Positions 27,410 through 34,848 of a DNA stretch of 64,000 nucleotides are shown one piece after another. Where the stretch lies: the NCBI GenBank assembly GCA_020633555.1, contig JACKDL010000031.1, positions 4,180 through 68,179 on the forward strand, in the 5' to 3' direction. The translations under genes and the position numbers were made by a program. How positions within the stretch are numbered: the first letter of the stretch is position 1; each line of letters starts with the position of its first letter. The notes beneath the pieces were generated by a model that saw only the letters and a list, made by a program, of their open reading frames with translations, made no database searches and was not told the DNA's origin. This DNA comes from Myxococcales bacterium (lineage in GTDB: Bacteria; Myxococcota_A; Bradymonadia; UBA7976; UBA1532).

Positions 27410-30391
27410 ATGCGGGCCCGCCCCGCCCCTGAATCGACCGCTGGGAGCCGCGAGACCTTGGCCGACGTCGATCCCCGCTTCCTCCAGCTCCTGCGCGACC
27501 GCATGGGTGTGCCCGATCCGCTGATCCGGGCCGCCCTGCGCCAGCACACCCGGAGCAAGCGGCCCTTCACGGCCCACCTGGTGGAGATGGGGCTCGCCAC
27601 CCCCGAGCAGATCAGCGGGCTGCTGGCCCAGCTCGGCCCCGAGGCCACGCCCGCCGTGCTGCCCCCACTGCCCCGCCGGCTGCGCTCCTCGGCGCCGCCA
27701 GCGGCCGAGGACCGCCCCGAGCCCTCGGCCGTGCCCCTGCCCCCCGAGCTGCCCGTCGCGCCCGGCACCCTGCCGCCGAAGAGCGCGCCGGTGGAGCAGG
27801 TGCAGGCGCCCACGCTCGTCGCACCTACGGGCAAGGGCTTCACCCGCGACGCCGCCGAAGACACCGCGCCCAGCCTGGACGTGCCGGCGGAGGCCCTGAA
27901 GTTGCCACGGCCGCCCCTGCCGCGGCCGGCGACGGTCCCGCCGCTGCCCCGCCTGCCCACGGTCTCGCCGCGCCCCACCCCGGACCACGCGCACGGCGAG
28001 CGGCCCAGCGGCATCGCCGGCCTGGAGAGCGAGACGGAGCGCCAGCAGATCCGGGGCCGGGACGAGGCCCTGCCGCCCCTGCAGCTCGGGGCCGATCGCT
28101 ACGCCGTGGGCGCCGAGATCGCGCGCGGCGGCATGGGCCGCATCGTCAGCGCCGAGGATCCCAACCTGGGCCGCACGGTGGCCATGAAGCTGCTGCTCCA
28201 GGGCAAGGCCGAGCACACGGGCATCCAGCTCCGCTTCACCGAAGAGGCCCAGATCACCGGGCAGCTCCAGCACCCGAACATCGTCCCGGTGCACGAGCTG
28301 GGGCTCACCCCCGACGGCGACCTGTACTTCACCATGAAGCGGGTCAACGGCCGGACCCTGCGCGACATCCTCCGGCAGATCCGCCGGCGCGACGAGGTCA
28401 CCGTTCGCACCTACACCCGCAGCCGCCTGTTGAACGCCTTCAAGCAGGTGTGCCTGGGCGTGGCCTACGCCCACTCCCGCGGGGTCGTGCACCGCGACCT
28501 GAAGCCCAGCAACATCATGTTCGGGGACTTCGGCGAGGTGCTCATCATGGACTGGGGGCTGGCCAAGATCCTGCCCCGAGCCCTGCCGGGCAAGGTGCAG
28601 AGCCACCGCTCGGGCCAGAGTCGGTGGGCCACCCGCCACGGCGAGGTCATCGGCACCCCCGGCTACATGCCCCCTGAGCTGGCGCTCGGGCAGCTCGACG
28701 ACGTGGACGAGCGGGCCGACCTGTACAGCCTGGGCGCCATCCTCTACGAGATCGTCACCCTGCGGCCCACCTACACCGGCCGCGACGCGCGCACGATCCT
28801 GAAGAAGATGCTCCAGGAGCCGCTGATCCCCCCCAGCGAGCGCGCCCCCGAGCTGGACGTGCCCCCCGACATCGAGGCCATCTGCCTGAAGTGCCTGGCG
28901 AAGCCCATCAAGGAGCGCTACGCCTCGGCCCTGGAGCTGCACGACGCCATCGAGGCCTTCCTGGAAGGTGCCCTGGAGCGGGACCGCCGCCGGGCCCAGG
29001 GCCAGCAGGCGCTGGACGAGGCGCGGGCCCACGGCGAGCAGTACCGGGCGCTGACTCGGCGGGTGAACGGCCTGGCCGGCCAGATCGCCCAGATCCGCGC
29101 GGCCCTGCCGCCCTGGGCGGGCGTGGAGCGCCGCCGCGAGCTGTGGGCCGCCGAGGAGAACCTGGACGCCGCCCGCCGCGACCGCACCGAGGCCTACACC
29201 CGCGCCGCACAGGCCTACCGGCACGCCCTGGAGCAGGACGCCGAGCTCGAGGCCGCCCGCGAGGGCCTGGCCCAGCTCTACTGGCAGGCCTTCCGCGAGG
29301 CCGAGCAGCACAAGGACCGGGGCAACGAGCTGCACTACGAGGCCCTGCTCCGCGATCTGCTGCGGGCCCACCCGCAGCCGCAGTTCGCCCGCCGGCTGGC
29401 CGGCGACGGGGCGCTCGCGGTGCAGACCGATCCGCCCGGCGTGCGGGCGGTGCTGTTCCGCGTCGAGCCGGTGGATCTGGTGTTCACCCCCGTGGAGCCC
29501 CGCGACCTGGGCACCACCCCCGTGCGGCTGGAGCCGCTGGCCATGGGCAACTACCTGCTGGTGCTGCGGGCCCCCGGCCTGCGCGAGGTGCAACTCCCGC
29601 TGCGCATCGGGCGGCTGGAGCAGGCCGAGGTCGAGGTGAAGCTCTACAGCGACGCCCACCTGGGTCGGTCGTTCGTGTACGTGCCGGGCGGCCGCTTCGA
29701 GCTCGGCGGCGATCCCGAGGCCCACTGGGCCCTGCCCCCGGGCGGGCGGGAGCTGCCGGCCTTCTGCATCGCCCGGCTGCCGGTGAGCTGCCGCCAGTAC
29801 CAGGACTTCCTGGACGCCCTGGCCACCCAGGATCTGGACGAAGCCCGCCGCCGCCGCCCCCGCCTGTTCGCCCAGGGCGGCTTCCTGTTCGAGGAGCGCG
29901 ACGGCCGCTTCTACATCCCCGACGCCGATCCCAGCGGCAACCCCTGGGACCCCAACTGGCCGGTGATGGGGGTCAGCGCCCAGGACGCCGAGGCCTACTG
30001 CGCCTGGCGCAGCCAGGTGGACGGGGTGATCTACCGGCTGCCCACCGAGTTCGAGTGGGAGGCCGCCGCCCGCGGCGCCGACGGCCGCCCGTTCGTGTGG
30101 GGCGAGCGCTGGGAGCCCACCTACTGCAACTGCGCCCACAGCCGGGCCCACGCGGCCAGCCTGGAGCCTTGCGGTAGCTTTCCCACCGACCGCAGCCCCT
30201 ACGGCGTGCTCGATCTGGCCGGCGGCGTGGCCGACTGGACGAGCACCCCCGTGGCCGACGGCCACGAGCGCATCATCCGCGGGGGCAGCTACAACCAGCT
30301 CGAGCTGTACGCCCGGGCCGCCAGCCGGCAGGCCGCCCCGCAGGACAGCGTGGCCCTGCACGTGGGCTTCCGCCTCGCCCGCGACCCGTGA
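27410..30391 (+). CDS. Ser/Thr kinase-PEGA-SUMF (FGE-like) fusion protein
   Basis: 993 residues. N-terminal helical domain (20-80), Pro-rich linker, kinase 228-530 with EIARGGMGRI, AMK K260, HRDLKPSN 361-368 and a DWG (381-383) in place of DFG; the rest looks active. Then a coiled-coil/TPR-like region (540-660), a PEGA-like beta domain (about 670-765) and a SUMF/FGE fold (770-993: PTEFEWEAAARGADG, GGVADWTST, IRGGSY). The FGE catalytic Cys pair is absent (RGGSYNQLELYARAASRQ), so formylglycine synthesis is unlikely. No membrane helix is evident. Starts 18 bases after the LeuA-like gene and overlaps the next by 4. Confidence 0.88.
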   Translation: MRARPAPESTAGSRETLADVDPRFLQLLRDRMGVPDPLIRAALRQHTRSKRPFTAHLVEMGLATPEQISGLLAQLGPEATPAVLPPLPRRLRSSAPPAAEDRPEPSAVPLPPELPVAPGTLPPKSAPVEQVQAPTLVAPTGKGFTRDAAEDTAPSLDVPAEALKLPRPPLPRPATVPPLPRLPTVSPRPTPDHAHGERPSGIAGLESETERQQIRGRDEALPPLQLGADRYAVGAEIARGGMGRIVSAEDPNLGRTVAMKLLLQGKAEHTGIQLRFTEEAQITGQLQHPNIVPVHELGLTPDGDLYFTMKRVNGRTLRDILRQIRRRDEVTVRTYTRSRLLNAFKQVCLGVAYAHSRGVVHRDLKPSNIMFGDFGEVLIMDWGLAKILPRALPGKVQSHRSGQSRWATRHGEVIGTPGYMPPELALGQLDDVDERADLYSLGAILYEIVTLRPTYTGRDARTILKKMLQEPLIPPSERAPELDVPPDIEAICLKCLAKPIKERYASALELHDAIEAFLEGALERDRRRAQGQQALDEARAHGEQYRALTRRVNGLAGQIAQIRAALPPWAGVERRRELWAAEENLDAARRDRTEAYTRAAQAYRHALEQDAELEAAREGLAQLYWQAFREAEQHKDRGNELHYEALLRDLLRAHPQPQFARRLAGDGALAVQTDPPGVRAVLFRVEPVDLVFTPVEPRDLGTTPVRLEPLAMGNYLLVLRAPGLREVQLPLRIGRLEQAEVEVKLYSDAHLGRSFVYVPGGRFELGGDPEAHWALPPGGRELPAFCIARLPVSCRQYQDFLDALATQDLDEARRRRPRLFAQGGFLFEERDGRFYIPDADPSGNPWDPNWPVMGVSAQDAEAYCAWRSQVDGVIYRLPTEFEWEAAARGADGRPFVWGERWEPTYCNCAHSRAHAASLEPCGSFPTDRSPYGVLDLAGGVADWTSTPVADGHERIIRGGSYNQLELYARAASRQAAPQDSVALHVGFRLARDP

Positions 30392-30906
30392 GCCCCTCTG
30401 GCTGGATCCAGCTCGCCCTGTGGCCCCTGGCGATCGGCTACGCCGGCTGGCTGGTGCCCCACGCCTGGCACGAGCTGAACGACGAGGTGGTGGTGCAGGG
30501 CCTGTTCCGCAAGTACTGGCCCCCCTACCCCCTCCCCGACGGCGGGCACGTCATCGATCCCCGGCCAGTGGATCTCGCCCATGAGCTCCGCGTCCGGTTT
30601 CGACCCGCCGGCCCCGAGCGCTCGGCGCCGAGCACCGCTGATGACGTCGAGGCGTGGCGGGGCCACCTGGCGGTGCTGGGCGTCGCAACGCGGAACACCC
30701 GGGCCCGCGCCCCGCTCACCCACCCGCGGCTGTTGTGGCACGCCGGCCAACCCCGCCTGGTGCTGGGGACCCTGGACCGCGACTACGTGGCCCTCGTGCC
30801 CGGGCACGGGGTCTGCCTGCTGCCCGAGGTGGCCCCGACGGACGGCCCCGCCCTGGATCTCGACGCCCCCCTGGTGACCCGATGGACCCCCGTCTTCCGG
30901 CCCTGA
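30388..30906 (+). CDS. hypothetical membrane-associated protein
   Basis: 172 residues. One N-terminal hydrophobic segment (IQLALWPLAIGYAGWLVPHAW), then a soluble domain of unknown type. GTG start inside the kinase-SUMF stop (GTGA) and overlap of 25 bases with the following acyltransferase gene place it in one transcript. No homology recognised. Confidence 0.65.
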   Translation: MSPSGWIQLALWPLAIGYAGWLVPHAWHELNDEVVVQGLFRKYWPPYPLPDGGHVIDPRPVDLAHELRVRFRPAGPERSAPSTADDVEAWRGHLAVLGVATRNTRARAPLTHPRLLWHAGQPRLVLGTLDRDYVALVPGHGVCLLPEVAPTDGPALDLDAPLVTRWTPVFRP

Positions 30907-32348
30907 GCCCCGGCGCCCGTTGGGCCCTGGCCGCCCTGGCCGGCGTGCTCAACGGCGTCGCGTTCATCTTCTGGGGCCCCGCGGCCCTGCTGGCCAACGT
31001 GCCGCTGCTCTGGGCCCTGCATGGGGCCCGCAGCCGTTGGCTCACCGCCGGCCTGGGTGGCCTGGTGGGCTTCCTGGGCGGCTTGCACATCTACGGCATC
31101 CTCGACTACGGCCAGCTCCTGTTCTGGGGCTTCGCGGGCTACACCGGCAGCCAGATGGTGCTCTACGCGCTGCTGCATCGGGCCCTCTGGGGCAAGCTGC
31201 ACCCCGCCGCCGATCTGGCCCTGCCCGCACTGATCTGGACCCTGACCGAGTGGCTGCGCACCGTGGGCCCGCTGGCCATGCCGGCCAGCTACGTGGGCTG
31301 CATCGCCGACGTGCCCGGCCTGCGACCGTGGCTGGCGCTGGCGCCCCACACCGGTGGCCTGGGGGTGAGCACCCTGGTGGCCATCGCGCAGAGTGTGATC
31401 TTCCACGGGGTGTTCGGCGACCGCCCCCATCGGCGCTGGGCCGCCGTGGGTGCGGGCCTGCTCGCTGCGGCCTGGGCCACCGGGTTCGCCTTCCCGCCCC
31501 CCCTGGGCGACCGCCCGATCCAGGTGGCCGGGGTGCAGGGCGGCCTGGCCAACGGCCAGTACACGGCCGCCTACGCCGATCCCCTGGCCGCTGCCGACGT
31601 GGTGCGCACCTACGCCACGCTGTCCGAGCAGGCATACCGCACCACCGCCGCGCTGGTGGTCTGGCCCGAGACGGCCGTGCGCGAGCCCATGCTCGACCGC
31701 CCCCGGACCGCGCCGGGCTTCCCCCGCGACGGCGATCGGGCGGTGCTCCTGGCCGGCCTGCTCCACCGCGCCGACGGGCAGGCCTTCAACCGGGCCGTGG
31801 CCGTGGCGCCCGGCGGCCGGATCCTGGGTCACTACGACAAGGTGCGCACCGTCCCCAAGACCGAGGACTACCTGACGAAGGGCCCCGCCTGGCGGCCCAT
31901 CGACACCCCCGCCGGCCGGCTGGGGCCCATCATCTGTCTCGAGAGCGTCTACCCCGATGCCAGCCGCGCCATGGTGGGCAACGGCGCCGAGCTGCTGCTG
32001 GTGATGAGCAACGACGCCGGCTTCGGCCGCAGCCCCATCACCCGCCACATGACCAACCGCGCCATCGTGCGGGCCGTCGAGACCGGGCGCTGGCTCCTGC
32101 GGGTCGGGCAGGCCGGCATCACCACCCTCATCGACCCCCGCGGCGTGCGCCACGGCCAGCTCGGGCTGTTCGAGCCCGGCCTCCTCGAGGGCGAAGCCCG
32201 CCTGCGCGGCGATCAGACCCTGTGGGTGCGCTGGGGTCCGTGGTGGATGGGGCTGTGCGGGCTCAGCCTGCTGGCGATTGGGGCGGCGACCCTCCGCCGC
32301 CGCCGTCGGGGGGCTGCCCCTGGCGCTGCCGGGCCCAACGCCGCGTGA
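30882..32348 (+). CDS. lnt: Lnt-like apolipoprotein N-acyltransferase
   Basis: 488 residues. About seven N-terminal membrane helices (to about residue 200), then a nitrilase-fold domain with the Lnt triad: Glu in LVVWPETAV, Lys in HYDKVRTVPKTEDY and Cys in IICLESVYPD. The family usually reads ICYE at the Cys; here it is ICLE. A final membrane helix ends in an Arg-rich tail. Predicted to N-acylate lipoproteins in the inner membrane. Only Lnt homologue in this window, but extra copies are common in this group, so it may be a specialised paralogue. The start overlaps the preceding gene; the end overlaps the convergent exosortase gene by 86 bases. Confidence 0.85.
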   Translation: MDPRLPALSPGARWALAALAGVLNGVAFIFWGPAALLANVPLLWALHGARSRWLTAGLGGLVGFLGGLHIYGILDYGQLLFWGFAGYTGSQMVLYALLHRALWGKLHPAADLALPALIWTLTEWLRTVGPLAMPASYVGCIADVPGLRPWLALAPHTGGLGVSTLVAIAQSVIFHGVFGDRPHRRWAAVGAGLLAAAWATGFAFPPPLGDRPIQVAGVQGGLANGQYTAAYADPLAAADVVRTYATLSEQAYRTTAALVVWPETAVREPMLDRPRTAPGFPRDGDRAVLLAGLLHRADGQAFNRAVAVAPGGRILGHYDKVRTVPKTEDYLTKGPAWRPIDTPAGRLGPIICLESVYPDASRAMVGNGAELLLVMSNDAGFGRSPITRHMTNRAIVRAVETGRWLLRVGQAGITTLIDPRGVRHGQLGLFEPGLLEGEARLRGDQTLWVRWGPWWMGLCGLSLLAIGAATLRRRRRGAAPGAAGPNAA

Positions 32349-33288
32349 GCGCGTTGTTCACCACGTAGATGAACCAGAAGACGGGCAGGAAGAGGATGTA
32401 GGCGGTGCGGTAGTGCCAGGGCCCCATGGCCAGGGCCTGATCGCCGTGGTGACCCATCAGGTAGATCACCGCCACCCGCACGCCATTGGCCAGCATGGTC
32501 ACGGGGAACACCAGCGCCATCAGCGCCAGCCGGTTCTTCACGCTGGGCTGCACCACCCAGCCGAACACCAGCACGGTCATGCTCAGGGTCACCAGCAGGT
32601 TCATGCCCGAGCACGTCTCGTTGACGATGACGTAGAACTCCCAGGTGTAGAACGTGTAGTCGTTCCAATACCTTATGGGATAGCCCGCCAGCCGCAGCAG
32701 GGCGACGGCGATGTCGGCGGTCCACTCCTGCAGGAACAGATCCACCGACTTGTGCAGGAACCACTCCCAGGGCAGGGCGAAGCCGATGAAGCCGATGGGC
32801 ATGGCCAGCGACGTGGCTCGGCCCCAGCCCACCGCGCCCCAGGTCCAAACGAACACCAGGGCCGGGATCATCAGCCCGGCCAGCATCAGGAAGTCGCGGT
32901 GCACCCAGCCGGCGAGCGCGAGGCTGACCACCAGGCCCAGCCCCACCGCCACCAGCGCCCGATCGGCGCCGGGGCGCTGCGGCGCCGGCGCGTCCCACCC
33001 GGGCCGACGGCTGGCGAAGCCGGCCAGCACCATGGCGATGGGCACCGCCAGCAGCGCCGAGCCGGCGCCCCCCAGGACGCCGCCGAGCCAGATGTCGCTG
33101 AACCAGAATGGCACCGGCAGGCAGGCGAGACACCCCAGATACGCCACCCCCGCGGCGTATGTACGCGACCACCGCGCCCCCGGCGAAGCGGTGATCGGCG
33201 CACGGGGCCCTCGCCCCGCCTGCCGGCTCCCCCCCCCACCGGATCCGCCGAGGCCCCCCAGGCCGTCGGTTGTGGATCCTGCAGTCAT
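32263..33288 (-). CDS. exosortase/archaeosortase family transpeptidase
   Basis: 341 residues, about eight membrane helices. The active-site triad of the family is intact: Cys226 (ETCSGMNLL), Arg271 (LANGVRVAV) and His292 (GPWHYRT). These enzymes cleave C-terminal sorting tails of the PEP-CTERM type and attach the protein to a lipid or glycan. N-terminal 40 residues are a Gly-rich cytoplasmic tail and the C terminus is a Gly/Pro tail that overlaps the lnt-like gene. ATG at 33288 chosen over an upstream extension because the small gene ends 40 bases before it. Presumed partner of the adjacent 64-residue protein. Confidence 0.88.
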   Translation of the reverse strand: MTAGSTTDGLGGLGGSGGGGSRQAGRGPRAPITASPGARWSRTYAAGVAYLGCLACLPVPFWFSDIWLGGVLGGAGSALLAVPIAMVLAGFASRRPGWDAPAPQRPGADRALVAVGLGLVVSLALAGWVHRDFLMLAGLMIPALVFVWTWGAVGWGRATSLAMPIGFIGFALPWEWFLHKSVDLFLQEWTADIAVALLRLAGYPIRYWNDYTFYTWEFYVIVNETCSGMNLLVTLSMTVLVFGWVVQPSVKNRLALMALVFPVTMLANGVRVAVIYLMGHHGDQALAMGPWHYRTAYILFLPVFWFIYVVNNALTRRWARQRQGQPPDGGGGGSPPQSPAG

Positions 33289-33328
33289 CGGGCCCCCGAC
33301 CCCTGACGGGCGCCGCGACGCTGCGCGA

Positions 33329-33523
33329 TCAATCCAGCGTACGCCGGGTGAAGATCCACCCCGGCAGCAGGCCGACCGCCGCCAGCGCGATCCAGTCCCA
33401 CGGCACCGGCACCGTCTCGGGTGCACCGGCCCAGGCCACGCCCCCCAGCGCGCACACGCCGGCCAGGACACCAATGCGGTGTCCATGTCGACGGGCCAGG
33501 CGGGGGATGGATCGCGCGGTCAT
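33329..33523 (-). CDS. 64-residue protein with a VPxP-type sorting tail, possible exosortase substrate
   Basis: N-terminal basic segment and hydrophobic stretch (IGVLAGVCALGGVAWA), apparent signal peptide cleavage after AWA, then GAPETVPVPWDWIALAAVGL and LPGWIFTRRTLD. The VPxP motif, short hydrophobic helix and Arg pair resemble short sorting tails such as the VPEID-CTERM and VPLPA-CTERM types. Forty bases separate it from the exosortase gene. Alternatively it is merely a two-helix membrane protein. It has its own promoter and almost no leader. Confidence 0.55.
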   Translation of the reverse strand: MTARSIPRLARRHGHRIGVLAGVCALGGVAWAGAPETVPVPWDWIALAAVGLLPGWIFTRRTLD

Positions 33524-33530
33524 ACCGATC

Positions 33531-33559
33531 AGTATCCGCGCGACCGCTGGAGGTGTAAA
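33531..33559 (-). promoter_or_regulatory. sigma70-type promoter of the small protein-exosortase unit
   Basis: Minus strand: TTTACA (33554-33559), 17-base spacer, GATACT (33531-33536), then 7 bases to the ATG (33523). The expected start of transcription is at or within two bases of the start codon. Confidence 0.6.
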
Positions 33560-33624
33560 GCTGAAAGACGTTCTGGCTGGAATTCTGCACAGCCGACACG
33601 GACTCAGGCAAGCCGAGCAGCGCC

Positions 33625-34413
33625 TCAGCCCTGCTGGCGGACGCCCACCAGGCGTTCGAGCACCGACACCACGCGGTTGCCGAGCTGGTTCGGGTCGCCG
33701 CCATCGGACTTGCGGATGTAGCGGGCGTTGCCCAGGTCCCTGAGCTGCGCCTTGAACTCGTCGTCGCAGAGCACCGCCGAGAAGAACAGGATCGGGGTGG
33801 GCCGGGCGCCCATGGCGGTCTCGATGGCCCGGATGGCGTAGGCGGCCTCGCGGCCGTCGATGCCGGGCATGCGCACGTCGAGCACGATGAGATCGGGCTT
33901 TTCGCCGTGCTGCACGTCGCGGGTGTAGGCCTCGATGAAGGCCTGCCCGTCCGGGGCCTCGGCGATCTCCTGCGCGAGCTGCCGCTCGTTCAGCAGGTCG
34001 CGGGTGATCTGGCGCAGGAAGTCGCTGTCCTCCACCAGGTGCACCTTGCGCATCTGCTTGACCGGCGCGCTCATCACCGGCGGCGGCCGCTCCGCCGAGT
34101 CAGCCGCGCCCATGGCGCGCATGCTGCCCGTGTGGCTGGGCCGAACCGCCGCCATGCTGCCGCTCTGGGTGGGCCGCACCGCGGCCATGCTGCCGCTCTG
34201 GGTGTGCCGCATGGCGGGCATGCCGGCGCTGGAGGTATGGATGTCGCCCGCGGGCTGGAACTGGTTCTTCAGCGCACGGCTGGCCCGGGTGACGTCCAGC
34301 CCCAGCCCGCACAGGCGGCACGAGCTGAGCAGGTAGTCGCCCTCGAGCGCGTGCTCCACGGGCACCATGGTTCCGCAGCTCGGGCACTCCATGCGCTTCT
34401 TGAGATCGGCCAC
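33625..34413 (-). CDS. zinc-ribbon plus receiver-domain signalling protein
   Basis: 262 residues. N-terminal four-Cys zinc ribbon (MECPSCGT and SCRLCGLG). A linker with three tandem copies of a Ser/Thr-rich unit (TQSGSMAAVRP, TQSGSMAAVRP, SHTGSMRAM) might be a phosphorylation site for Ser/Thr kinases. Receiver domain about 122-262 with HLVEDSDFLRQ, IVLDVRMPGIDG (phospho-Asp) and YIRKSDG (Lys), which appears functional. No output domain. Starts 2 bases after the stop of the other receiver gene; third in a minus-strand operon. Confidence 0.82.
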   Translation of the reverse strand: MADLKKRMECPSCGTMVPVEHALEGDYLLSSCRLCGLGLDVTRASRALKNQFQPAGDIHTSSAGMPAMRHTQSGSMAAVRPTQSGSMAAVRPSHTGSMRAMGAADSAERPPPVMSAPVKQMRKVHLVEDSDFLRQITRDLLNERQLAQEIAEAPDGQAFIEAYTRDVQHGEKPDLIVLDVRMPGIDGREAAYAIRAIETAMGARPTPILFFSAVLCDDEFKAQLRDLGNARYIRKSDGGDPNQLGNRVVSVLERLVGVRQQG

Positions 34414-34415
34414 GG

Positions 34416-34838
34416 CTACCCCCTCACCTGGCTGAGGAGCTTGCGGCTGGCCAGCACGAAGCGGCGGGCCTGCTCCTGGATCGGCTGATCCGCGGGCCGC
34501 ACCAGGTGCACCGCCCGCCCCACCTCGCTCAGGAAGGCCTTCATGGACTCATCGGCGGGCGCGCTCGCGTAGAGCAGCGCCGCGGTGGGCTGCAGCCCGA
34601 AGGCCCGCTCCACCGCCCGGATCGCCCGCAGCACGTTGCGCCCCGCGATGCGAGGCAGCACCTCGTCCACCACCACGAGCAGCGGCGGGGTCCCCCGCGC
34701 CACGAGCTGCGTGAAGCGCTCCACCCCCGCCATGCCGTCCGTGACCGCCACCAGCTCGGGGGCGTCCTGCAGGCGCTGGAGCAGGGCAGACCCCGGCTCG
34801 GCCAGGCCCGCGTCATCCACCAGGAGCAGCTGTCCCAC
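34416..34838 (-). CDS. single-domain receiver-like protein
   Basis: 140 residues: LLLVDDAGLAEP (two Asp of the acidic pocket), LLVVVDEVLPRIAG (phospho-Asp) and a helix containing LLYASAPADESM where the Thr/Ser position is. The expected Lys near YIRKS in its neighbour is not clear here (VHLVRPADQ), so phosphorylation dynamics may differ. Overall a stand-alone response receiver. Between a large membrane protein and a second receiver gene, in one operon. Confidence 0.75.
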   Translation of the reverse strand: MGQLLLVDDAGLAEPGSALLQRLQDAPELVAVTDGMAGVERFTQLVARGTPPLLVVVDEVLPRIAGRNVLRAIRAVERAFGLQPTAALLYASAPADESMKAFLSEVGRAVHLVRPADQPIQEQARRFVLASRKLLSQVRG

Positions 34839-34848
34839 CGACCTCTCC

